Shown piece after piece: positions 1-5,767 of a stretch of DNA of 5,816 bases (the first letter of the stretch is position 1; the number at the start of each line of letters is the position of its first letter). The translations under genes were made by a program, and so were the position numbers. The notes under the pieces were generated by a model. The model ran no database searches, had not been told where the DNA came from, and worked only from the letters and a program-made list of their open reading frames with translations. Source of the stretch: Clostridia bacterium (lineage in GTDB: Bacteria; Bacillota_A; Clostridia; Christensenellales; Borkfalkiaceae); NCBI GenBank assembly GCA_017399665.1, contig JAFQBR010000042.1, positions 1 to 5,816 of the forward strand, in the 5' to 3' direction.

Positions 1-540
1 AGCTCAGATTATTATACAGTTTCTACAAGCGGAACAAGTTCAAGCTCTCAAAAGCATATTTACTTGGTAGCGCAAGAGGGCGGTTCACATACTATTTATT
101 GGAAAAACTATTATTCATCATCTTCTTACGCTTATTATTTAAGAATATACAACTTAACAACCGATACAACAATAAGAAGTAGCAGTTATAGTAATACGTA
201 TTCAACTTCTTATTATGGTCAATCCTTCACTTGTAATGCGGGTGATGTTATTGTAATAAGCCTTTACAGATACAGTACTTCATATTATTCATACGCATAC
301 TTCTATTTTACCGGTTTTTATAATACAAGTACAGTAGTGGCAAGTGGTGACAGGATTTTTAGTAGCTCATATCAAGAAGATTCAACCGCAACCACTACGG
401 CTACCTTTGATGGTGCATTTACTCTTCCTGAAATTTCAAAAACAGGATATACCTTCCTTGGCTGGTATAATGAAGATGATGAAAAGGTAGAGGGCGAAAC
501 TTGGACTATTGCAGCAGATACAACACTTACACCAAAGTGG
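1..540 (+). repeat. Intragenic module copy A (beta domain + InlB B-repeat), maybe cut at left edge
   Basis: This is the first copy of a module of about 520 bases, repeated at about 1081-1605. Shared protein landmarks in order are SDY near the start, Y(L/F)VA, SYAYYL-IYN, CNAGD(V/I)IVISLYRY, TSY, and the B-repeat signature GYTFxGWYN. DNA similarity is clear around 232-290 against 1300-1358, where the offset is 1068. The copy begins at or very near the window edge, so further copies could lie upstream. Confidence 0.8.
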
Positions 541-1632
541 CAGGTTATATCAAACACCATTACCCTAGATGCAAACGGCGGAACGGTTGAAAGTGAAAGC
601 GTGACTGCTACCTACGGCGAGGTTTACACGTTACCCGAGCCCACAAGAGCGGGTTACACCTTTGGCGGTTGGTTCTTAAGTGGTAGCTTGGCAGCGTTTG
701 AAGATGGAGTTGAATGGGAACTTTTACAAGATATTACTTTAACTGCAAAATGGACAGCTAATACTTACACCGTAACGTATAGCAATACCGAAAGGGTAAA
801 AGATACTATACTTGTAACTTATGACTATAACCACACAGACTCAACACCTACAACAGTTACATTAACGAACGGTCAAACGCTTACTTATCCTACAATGCCT
901 GTAAGAAGCGGTTACGTGTTTACCGGTTGGTATACAGATAGCGCTTGTACAACCAAATATGCGTTTAACGGTGCTATAGCGCAAGATATTACCCTTTATG
1001 CCGGTTGGTTTGCAATGAACAACTATTCAAGCAATTATAATCAAAGAACGCAGATAGAGCCTTATGAGTATGGCGCAGGTAGTGACTATACGCCTTCAAC
1101 CTCATCTACTTCTTCAAGCTACAAAAATTATTTATATTTTGTTGCAGAAGAAAGCAAAGAATACGAAATTTGGTACGCAAACTATAATAGCGGAACAAGC
1201 TATGCATACTATCTGCAAATTTATAACGTAACGGCAAATAGTCAAATTTTATCCTCAACCCTTGTTAGTTCGCAGGAATACACAGAGTTGAACTTCGAGT
1301 GTAACGCTGGCGACATCATTGTAATAAGCTTGTATAGATACAATACTTCATATTCTTCAACTGCATACATCTATTTCGAAGGCTTTACCGCGCCCACAAG
1401 TACGGCAACGGCAAGCTGTTATCCAAAGCCTTACGCTTACGCCGAAGATAAGAGCGTAACGATGGACGTAACCTTTGATAGCAATTTCACTCTTTACGAA
1501 ATTACAAGAGATGGTTACACCTTTGACGGTTGGTACAACGGCGAAACCAAGATAGAAGACGGAGCTTGGGAAATTGCAAGCGACGTAACGTTAACAGCAA
1601 AATGGGTTGCGATAGAAACAGAAGAAGATTAA
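1..1632 (+). CDS. InlB B-repeat surface-type protein, 3' part (5' end outside window)
   Basis: The frame is open from base 1, so the protein is truncated at its N-terminus by the window edge; 543 residues are visible. The TTG at 64 lies inside the first repeated domain and is not a credible start. Order in visible-residue numbering: a Tyr/Ser-rich beta domain (about 1-125) with the motif CNAGDVIVISLYRY near 78; an InlB B-repeat (about 134-180); a second B-repeat (186-251); a third, longer one (255-336); then a second copy of the beta domain (361-478) with CNAGDIIVISLYRY near 434; and a last B-repeat (about 490-535). The B-repeats show the family pattern GYTFxGWY followed by TLTAKW. Such repeats are known in secreted or cell-surface adhesin-like proteins of Bacillota. 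The beta domain loosely resembles pre-peptidase C-terminal (PPC-like) sandwiches, which is inference. The protein ends eight residues after the last repeat, with no LPXTG motif, membrane helix or SLH domain. Any signal peptide would lie outside the window. The ligand is unknown. Confidence 0.9.
   Translation, partial: SSDYYTVSTSGTSSSSQKHIYLVAQEGGSHTIYWKNYYSSSSYAYYLRIYNLTTDTTIRSSSYSNTYSTSYYGQSFTCNAGDVIVISLYRYSTSYYSYAYFYFTGFYNTSTVVASGDRIFSSSYQEDSTATTTATFDGAFTLPEISKTGYTFLGWYNEDDEKVEGETWTIAADTTLTPKWQVISNTITLDANGGTVESESVTATYGEVYTLPEPTRAGYTFGGWFLSGSLAAFEDGVEWELLQDITLTAKWTANTYTVTYSNTERVKDTILVTYDYNHTDSTPTTVTLTNGQTLTYPTMPVRSGYVFTGWYTDSACTTKYAFNGAIAQDITLYAGWFAMNNYSSNYNQRTQIEPYEYGAGSDYTPSTSSTSSSYKNYLYFVAEESKEYEIWYANYNSGTSYAYYLQIYNVTANSQILSSTLVSSQEYTELNFECNAGDIIVISLYRYNTSYSSTAYIYFEGFTAPTSTATASCYPKPYAYAEDKSVTMDVTFDSNFTLYEITRDGYTFDGWYNGETKIEDGAWEIASDVTLTAKWVAIETEED
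400..540 (+). repeat. InlB B-repeat 1 (Listeria-Bacteroides repeat)
   Basis: This encodes a short beta-rich repeat with GYTFLGWYNEDDE in the middle and a TLTPKW end. It matches the GYxFxGWY...TLTAKW pattern of the family. It closes module A. Confidence 0.8.
556..753 (+). repeat. InlB B-repeat 2
   Basis: This is the most canonical repeat in the protein. It opens with ITLDANGGTVES, carries YGEVYTLPEPTRAGYTFGGW in the middle and ends in TLTAKW. The ANGG turn and the GYTF-GW core are the diagnostic parts. Confidence 0.88.
763..1008 (+). repeat. InlB B-repeat 3 (long, divergent form)
   Basis: This repeat of about 82 residues opens with YTVTYSNTERV and then VTYDYNH in place of the usual ANGG turn. 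It carries RSGYVFTGWYTDSAC and closes with ITLYAGW. It is longer than repeat 2 because of the extra N-terminal strand region. Confidence 0.8.
1081..1605 (+). repeat. Intragenic module copy B (beta domain + InlB B-repeat 4)
   Basis: This is the second copy of the module seen at 1-540. The beta domain contains SYAYYLQIYN and CNAGDIIVISLYRY. It is followed by the final B-repeat (about 1468-1605) with GYTFDGWYNGE and TLTAKW. Protein similarity to copy A is obvious by eye across its length, with small indels in the linker before the B-repeat. Confidence 0.82.
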
Positions 1633-1654
1633 GCACAAGCAAACGAATAAACAA

Positions 1655-1686
1655 AAAAACGGCAGATTTTTTAATCCGCCGTTTTT
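1655..1686. terminator. Bidirectional intrinsic terminator between convergent genes
   Basis: A 14-bp stem (1655-1668 with 1673-1686) has one A-C mismatch and a four-T loop. The A-tract on one side and the T-tract on the other give a U-run after the hairpin on both strands. It lies 22 bases after the stop of the repeat protein and 13 bases beyond the stop of the minus-strand HAD gene, so it can end both transcripts. Confidence 0.85.
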
Positions 1687-1699
1687 GTTATGCTAATTA

Positions 1700-2311
1700 T
1701 TATTCTTTTGTAAAAAGGTTATCAAGGTGGTTTTTAAGGCGTTGCACGTCGCCGTCAAAAAGATAGCCGTTTATGCCAATTTCTTTTGCTCCATCAATAT
1801 TGTTTGGGCTATCATCTATAAAAAGGGTTTCTTCGGGTAAAATATTACACTTATCGCACAAAAGCTTATAAATAGCTTTGTTCGGCTTTATAATACCGCA
1901 CTCTGCAGAAAATATGCACTTTTCAAACAGTTTAAGCACTTCAAATTGCTCGTGGTGGCTTGAAAAATATAAAGAGATGTTAGAAAGCAGAAAAACTCGT
2001 TTCTTATATTTAGCCTTTAGCTCTTTAACTAAATCCGCCATACCTTCAATAGGCGGTAGGTTATATATCCAATTATAATATATTTTTTCCGATACCTCCC
2101 AAAGCCTTTTGGGTAGCTGAGTTTTGCAGGTGCGTAAAAACTCTTCGTCGGTTAATTTTCCTTCGTCAAGGCGAGCCCAACTTGCTTTGTCAAAGACTAT
2201 TTTTGTTAAAAGCTCTACGTCATTTTGCTCAGTAACGTACTGTTTTACAATATATTCAGGTTTAAAATGAATCATTACCTGCCCAAAATCAAAAACGACG
2301 TTATTAATCAT
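1700..2311 (-). CDS. HAD-superfamily hydrolase, subfamily IA, YihX-like phosphatase
   Basis: A cytoplasmic phosphatase of 203 residues, the normal length for this group. All four HAD motifs are visible: motif I VFDFGQV with nucleophile Asp8; motif II LLSN with Ser110; motif III IKPNKAIY with Lys142; motif IV FIDDSPNNIDGA with Asp166 and Asp167. Residues of about 14-90 form the helical cap. The usual second Asp of motif I (DxD) is Gly10, as in YihX, whose motif reads FDLGNV; YihX acts on alpha-D-glucose 1-phosphate. The start chosen is ATG at 2311, which puts the nucleophile at residue 8. An upstream in-frame GTG at 2323 overlaps the ribosome binding site and is unlikely. The gene is divergent from the GH94 phosphorylase, which would make glucose 1-phosphate. 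The HAD class is certain. The substrate is inferred, since related proteins use many phosphate esters. Confidence 0.9.
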   Translation of the reverse strand: MINNVVFDFGQVMIHFKPEYIVKQYVTEQNDVELLTKIVFDKASWARLDEGKLTDEEFLRTCKTQLPKRLWEVSEKIYYNWIYNLPPIEGMADLVKELKAKYKKRVFLLSNISLYFSSHHEQFEVLKLFEKCIFSAECGIIKPNKAIYKLLCDKCNILPEETLFIDDSPNNIDGAKEIGINGYLFDGDVQRLKNHLDNLFTKE

Positions 2312-2322
2312 AGCGCAAAACA

Positions 2323-2327
2323 CTCCT
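2323..2327 (-). promoter_or_regulatory. Ribosome binding site (AGGAG) of the HAD gene
   Basis: AGGAG reads on the minus strand and is followed by 11 bases and then ATG at 2311. Its last G is also the first base of the GTG at 2323, so that GTG cannot use this site. This decides the start in favour of 2311. Confidence 0.7.
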
Positions 2328-2347
2328 AAATAATAAAGGTTGTTTGT

Positions 2348-2376
2348 ATTATAACAAAAAAACTAATATTTATCAA
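2348..2376 (-). promoter_or_regulatory. Sigma-A type promoter of the HAD gene
   Basis: On the minus strand, TTGATA (2376-2371) and a perfect TATAAT (2353-2348) are separated by exactly 17 bases. This is a near-consensus housekeeping promoter. Transcription would begin near 2341 and give a leader of about 30 bases carrying the AGGAG site. Confidence 0.75.
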
Positions 2377-2546
2377 TTTTTTTAGTTGTAAAAGAAATTA
2401 ATTATTGAATAGCGCGCACGTAAAAGGGTGTGGCGACTTATTTTATAATAAAACAACAGTTTCTTATAAAACTAAAAAAATAAAATGGTGGCTTATACCA
2501 AAAACTCACACTTTTTTTCGATTTTTTATCATATTGCATTGTTTTT
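2377..2546. promoter_or_regulatory. Control region upstream of the GH94 gene
   Basis: This AT-rich stretch has no gene. On the plus strand a TATAAT stands at 2444-2449, but no good -35 box lies 16-18 bases before it, which suggests a regulated promoter if it is used. Just upstream is an imperfect GC-rich inverted repeat (2413-2419 with 2428-2435, one bulge and one wobble). Just downstream is a perfect five-base inverted repeat, AGTTT/AAACT (2458-2462 with 2469-2473). Either could be an operator. No known riboswitch or consensus catabolite-repression site was recognised. Confidence 0.35.
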
Positions 2547-2625
2547 AGGGGGTAAACATGGGAAAATTGCGTAAACGTATTGACTGTGTGGGGCTAATTA
2601 TGTATAATAAACTAAAAAAGCGTTT

Positions 2626-2630
2626 GGGAG
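2626..2630 (+). promoter_or_regulatory. Ribosome binding site (GGGAG) preferred for the GH94 start
   Basis: GGGAG is followed by five A residues and then ATG at 2636. An alternative site, AGGGGG at 2547-2552, sits five bases before an in-frame ATG at 2558. The 2636 start is preferred because it gives the N-terminus usual in the family. Confidence 0.6.
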
Positions 2631-2635
2631 AAAAA

Positions 2636-4987
2636 ATGAAAAACAATAAGCAGTCCTATTACGAATTTGACGATAAAAATAGGGAAGTGGTATTTAAGCG
2701 TTACGATATGCCGTCGCCATGGATGAACTTTTTAACCAACGGCGAATTTTTCACTATGATTTCGCAAGCTGGGGGTAATTTAAGCTGGTATAAATCCCCC
2801 GAAATTTGGCGTATTGGTAGATATCCCTTTTACCTTTTACCTACGGATGAAAACGGCTTATTCGTGTATATTAAGGATTTAAAAACAGGCAAGGTGTGGA
2901 ACCCAAACTTTTTACCCTCAAGAGAAAGCCTTGACTTCTTTGAATCTAGACACGGGCTGGGTTATACAAAATTTATTGCAAAAAAAGATGGCGTAAAAGC
3001 AGTTGTAACGGCATACGTCGGCAAAGAAAACGCCCTTATTTACAAACTAGATATTACTTCTGAAGATAACAGAAAGGTGCAAATTTTTACAGCCAAAGAA
3101 ATGGCGAATATGGAATATTTGCGCGAGGTACAATGGGAATATTACACCCGAAATTCTAATAATATTACATATAACAAGCAAAAAGACGCCCTTGTTTACG
3201 ATTATTTTATTGATGCACAGGCAAGACCGGACGAAACGCCCTACGTTTTCTTTACAGCTACTAAAAAGTCAAGCTCTTATACAGCTGTAAGAAAGGACTT
3301 TTGCGGTTTTTACCGTGGCTTAAACAACCCTATCGCAATCGAAAATGGGGCATGCCCAAATACGGAGCTTTATGGGGGAGAAAGTATTTTTGCCTTTTCT
3401 TACGATTTAGATATTACACCAACCACTCAATCTATTTATTTTACCCTTGGCACGGTAAATAAAAAGGCAGACGTAGATGGATATATAGAAAAATTTAAGC
3501 ACGCGGACTTTGTGGAAGGCGAGTTTGCTTATTTGCAAGCTAAATGGGAAGAAAAATTAAGTCGATTTAAGCTTACTTCTGGGGATGAACAGTTTGATAG
3601 AATGGCAAATATTTGGAATCCCTATCAAGTATATAACACCTTTTATATTTGCCGTGAAATTTCTTACTATGCAACGGGCACAATCCGCGGTATGGGTGTT
3701 CGTGATGCTTCGCAAGATGCGCTAAGTAACGTAATTTACGACGTAGAAAGCGCGAAAGAAAGAATTAAAGATATTATGCTTGAGCAATATCAAGAGGGTA
3801 AGACCAACCATTATTATTATCATATCGAAAAACGCCCTTCTATGGTAAGCGATAGAAGTGATAATCATTTGTGGATGATTTACACCGTTTACGAAATTAT
3901 TATGGAAACGGGGGATTTATCTATTTTAGACGAGGTCGTTCCTTATTATGACGGTGGCGAGGGTACGGTATTCGAGCATTTAACTAAATCTATCGAGTTT
4001 TCTATGAGCCACTTAGGAAAGGATAATATTCCGCTTATGCTTGGAAGCGATTGGAACGACTGTTTAGATACCGTTTGTCGCAAGGGAAAGGGCGAGTCTG
4101 TAATGGTTGCCGAACAAGTTGTGCTTGGCGCAAGAATGATGATTGAATTGTGCAAGCTTAAAGGGGTAGATTATTCTTATTTTGAAAGTGTTTACCACAA
4201 CCAAAAAGATACTATTAACAACAGCATGTACGACGGGGACAGATACGTTCGTGCCGTAACGGACGGCGGTGTAAGACTTGGCGAAAAATCGCAAGAATGC
4301 GGTAAAATTTGGCTAAACTCTAACACTTGGGCGGTGTTGTCCGGTGTAGCAGATGCCGAGCGTGGTAACGCTTGTATGGATAACGTAATGAAATATCTTA
4401 ACAGCGATATAGGTTTGGTAAAGCAATATCCCGCACTAAAATTGAATTATCCCACGCCAGAAGAGCAAATTTCTTGGGCAACCCCCGGTATCAGTGAAAA
4501 CGGCGGTGTGTTCTGCCACGCAAACACCTGGGCGATTATGGCTTACTGTATGTTAAACAGGGGTAACGATGCTTATAAAATTTACAGCGAACTAATACCC
4601 GATAACGTTATTAGTAAAGTTGGCGTTGAAAGGTACATAACCGAGCCATATATTTACTCTTCAAATATCAGGGCGCTATACGCTCCGCGTGGTGGCGAGG
4701 CTGCAGTTAGCTGGGTAACAGGTACGTCTATTTGGATGAATATTTCTATTCAGCAATATATTTGCGGAATTAAGCCTAAGTACGACGCTTTAGAAATTAA
4801 GCCATGCTTGCCAGACCATATTAAGCATGCAACCATTCAAAGAAAGTTTAGAAACAGCACATATACAATAGAAGTGTTTAATAACGGCGGTGGCAAAATA
4901 GAAAAAATAACCGTTAACGGTATAGAGCAAGCAGATTATTTAGTTAAACCCACGCAAAGCGAAATAAAGGTTGTTGTCTATATGTAA
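2636..4987 (+). CDS. GH94 glycoside phosphorylase (cellobiose phosphorylase-like)
   Basis: A cytoplasmic inverting phosphorylase of 783 residues with no signal peptide. GH94 enzymes split beta-linked disaccharides with phosphate and release alpha-D-glucose 1-phosphate (or the GlcNAc equivalent). In order: an N-terminal beta-sandwich (about 1-270) opening with YYEFDDKNREVV and PSPWMNFL and containing ESRHGLGYTK; a helical linker; an (alpha/alpha)6 barrel (about 320-700); and a short C-terminal beta part. Catalytic-site signatures are RGMGVRDASQD (Arg351 and Asp357, sugar-binding spacing as in characterised members), SDWNDCLD with the likely general acid Asp475, ENGGVFCHANTW with phosphate-binding His628, and WVTGTSIW with the phosphate loop at Thr695-Gly696. 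EPYIYSSN and ICGIKPKYDALEIKPCLP are also typical of the family. The start is at 2636 by ribosome site and family N-terminus; an ATG at 2558 would add 26 basic residues. Length and motifs suit cellobiose, cellobionic acid or chitobiose phosphorylases, and the exact substrate cannot be read from the sequence. Confidence 0.92.
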   Translation: MKNNKQSYYEFDDKNREVVFKRYDMPSPWMNFLTNGEFFTMISQAGGNLSWYKSPEIWRIGRYPFYLLPTDENGLFVYIKDLKTGKVWNPNFLPSRESLDFFESRHGLGYTKFIAKKDGVKAVVTAYVGKENALIYKLDITSEDNRKVQIFTAKEMANMEYLREVQWEYYTRNSNNITYNKQKDALVYDYFIDAQARPDETPYVFFTATKKSSSYTAVRKDFCGFYRGLNNPIAIENGACPNTELYGGESIFAFSYDLDITPTTQSIYFTLGTVNKKADVDGYIEKFKHADFVEGEFAYLQAKWEEKLSRFKLTSGDEQFDRMANIWNPYQVYNTFYICREISYYATGTIRGMGVRDASQDALSNVIYDVESAKERIKDIMLEQYQEGKTNHYYYHIEKRPSMVSDRSDNHLWMIYTVYEIIMETGDLSILDEVVPYYDGGEGTVFEHLTKSIEFSMSHLGKDNIPLMLGSDWNDCLDTVCRKGKGESVMVAEQVVLGARMMIELCKLKGVDYSYFESVYHNQKDTINNSMYDGDRYVRAVTDGGVRLGEKSQECGKIWLNSNTWAVLSGVADAERGNACMDNVMKYLNSDIGLVKQYPALKLNYPTPEEQISWATPGISENGGVFCHANTWAIMAYCMLNRGNDAYKIYSELIPDNVISKVGVERYITEPYIYSSNIRALYAPRGGEAAVSWVTGTSIWMNISIQQYICGIKPKYDALEIKPCLPDHIKHATIQRKFRNSTYTIEVFNNGGGKIEKITVNGIEQADYLVKPTQSEIKVVVYM

Positions 4988-5036
4988 ACGACTTGTTATA
5001 AGGCGCTACAATGGATTTATTATAGAACAAATTATT

Positions 5037-5066
5037 AAAGGGCGAGATTATTTCCTCGCCTTTTTT
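5037..5066 (+). terminator. Intrinsic terminator of the GH94 gene
   Basis: The stem GGCGAG/CTCGCC (5041-5046 with 5055-5060) is extended by an AAAG/TTTT continuation with one wobble. It has an eight-base loop and a run of six T (5061-5066). It lies about 50 bases after the stop codon. The 49 bases between stop and hairpin hold nothing recognisable. Confidence 0.9.
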
Positions 5067-5075
5067 ATTGATTTT

Positions 5076-5105
5076 TTGTTTAGAATATGATATCTTTATT
5101 ATATT
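5076..5105 (+). promoter_or_regulatory. Possible promoter of the DUF3592-like gene
   Basis: TTGTTT (5076-5081) and TATATT (5100-5105) are 18 bases apart. A TTGATT at 5068-5073 with TATCTT at 5091-5096 (17-base gap) is an alternative. The gene stands between two terminators, so some promoter here is expected. Which boxes are used is uncertain in such AT-rich DNA. Confidence 0.35.
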
Positions 5106-5122
5106 AAAAAATTTAATAAAAA

Positions 5123-5127
5123 AGGTG
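5123..5127 (+). promoter_or_regulatory. Ribosome binding site (AGGTG) deciding a TTG start
   Basis: AGGTG is followed by five bases and then TTG at 5133. The gene has no internal Met codon at all, so this site and the TTG are the only sound start. Confidence 0.65.
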
Positions 5128-5132
5128 TAAAA

Positions 5133-5546
5133 TTGAAGAAAAAATTATTACTATTATCAATTTGCGGGGTGGTTTTTCTTTTAGCGGGTGTATTTTTGTC
5201 TGCAAAAGCAACAGAATTTGACCGCTACGGAATACAAACTCAAGCAGAGGTTGTTCAAATTAAAAGGGAATATGACGCGAATAATAAGGAGCAAATATCT
5301 GTTTACGTAAAATATACGGTTGAAAACACAACTTATACTCGTGAATTAGACTATTATTCAAGCAATTTATACGAAGGAAAAATTGTAACAATCTTATATT
5401 TACAAAATAATCCATCTTTAATTACTTATGCAAAAACAAGATTTTTACCACCTATACTTTTTTACGCAGGCGCAACAATTTGCTTGGGCAGCTTTATTTT
5501 TCTAGCATTGTTCAAACTTTTTATAAAAAGAAACAGGGAAGTTTAA
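5133..5546 (+). CDS. Small two-helix membrane protein, DUF3592-like
   Basis: A protein of 137 residues starting at TTG, with AGGTG five bases upstream. A positively charged start (MKKK) leads into a first membrane helix (about 4-24). A soluble beta-rich segment follows (about 26-103), then a second helix (about 105-131) and a basic tail KRNREV. By the positive-inside rule both ends face the cytoplasm and the middle segment lies outside. The middle segment has the DUF3592 pattern: QAEVVQI, then VYVKYTVENTTYTREL, then YEGKIVTILYLQNNPSLI. That family's function is not known. Cys11 is preceded by L-S-I, a poor lipobox, and the hydrophobic stretch continues past it, so a lipoprotein is unlikely. 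The gene is transcribed alone, with terminators on both sides, and nothing links it to the phosphorylase. The family call is from pattern and topology only. Confidence 0.82.
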   Translation: MKKKLLLLSICGVVFLLAGVFLSAKATEFDRYGIQTQAEVVQIKREYDANNKEQISVYVKYTVENTTYTRELDYYSSNLYEGKIVTILYLQNNPSLITYAKTRFLPPILFYAGATICLGSFIFLALFKLFIKRNREV

Positions 5547-5557
5547 TTAAACAAAAT

Positions 5558-5597
5558 ATGCGATAACCGACCTATAGGCCAAGTTATCGCATTTTTT
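5558..5597 (+). terminator. Intrinsic terminator of the DUF3592-like gene
   Basis: A perfect stem TGCGATAAC/GTTATCGCA (5559-5567 with 5583-5591), extended by one A-T pair, is followed by six T (5592-5597). The 15-base loop contains the palindrome CCTATAGG. The hairpin begins 11 bases after the stop codon. Confidence 0.9.
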
Positions 5598-5650
5598 ATT
5601 GCTAAAATTAAAGGCGATGTCACAAACAATGGTTGATTTTTTTTAAGAGA

Positions 5651-5686
5651 TAAAAGTTCTTTAGTCAAGGACTAAAAGAAGTTTTA
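5651..5686 (+). other. Stem-loop 1 of possible structured RNA
   Basis: Outer stem TAAAA/TTTTA (5651-5655 with 5682-5686) and inner stem TTCTTTAGTC with GACTAAAAGAA (5657-5666 with 5670-5680) are separated by one G-G mismatch. There is one bulged A and a three-base loop, AAG. About 15 pairs form in total. No T-run follows, so it is not a terminator. Confidence 0.5.
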
Positions 5687-5705
5687 GATGCGAGTAAGAG
5701 GCGGC

Positions 5706-5767
5706 ATTTGTAAATTTTTGTAAAAGAGCGTACTTGCCGTACGTTGGAATTGTAAAAATTTGCAAAT
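5706..5767 (+). ncRNA. Stem-loop 2: candidate structured RNA or RNA leader element
   Basis: An 18-pair helix (5706-5723 with 5750-5767) has no mismatch if three G-U wobbles are allowed. A small purine-rich internal loop (AAG facing GGAA, 5724-5726 and 5746-5749) leads to a 7-pair tip (5727-5733 with 5739-5745, one more wobble) and a five-base loop, TTGCC. All four wobbles would be A-C mismatches in minus-strand RNA, which argues that the element works as plus-strand RNA. It matches no RNA family I recognise, so the identity is unknown. Confidence 0.42.

Noticed and set aside
372..560. Open frame on the minus strand inside the repeat protein
   Set aside because: It is antisense to strongly supported B-repeat coding sequence, has no ribosome site and has no recognisable domain.
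1530..1766. Plus-strand open frame across the end of the repeat gene and the terminator
   Set aside because: It is out of frame with the repeat protein, crosses the shared terminator and runs antisense into the HAD gene; its basic composition is a frame artefact.
2321..2323. GTG as the start of the HAD gene
   Set aside because: It overlaps the AGGAG ribosome site and would add only four unconserved residues; ATG at 2311 fits the family.
3946..4294. Minus-strand open frames within the GH94 gene
   Set aside because: They lie antisense to catalytic motifs of a well-supported enzyme and have no sensible product.
5133..5165. Lipoprotein signal around Cys11 of the DUF3592-like protein
   Set aside because: The residues before the Cys (L-S-I) do not fit a lipobox with a small residue at -1, and the hydrophobic helix continues well past the Cys.
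5623..5644. Eight-T run as a further terminator
   Set aside because: Only a three-pair stem can be drawn before it, too weak for an intrinsic terminator, and the gene upstream already has a strong one.
5688..5723. Eleven-codon leader-peptide frame ending at the left arm of stem-loop 2
   Set aside because: The stop position at the end of the arm is tempting for attenuation, but the ribosome site is weak, there is no codon run for one amino acid and no terminator alternative is seen.
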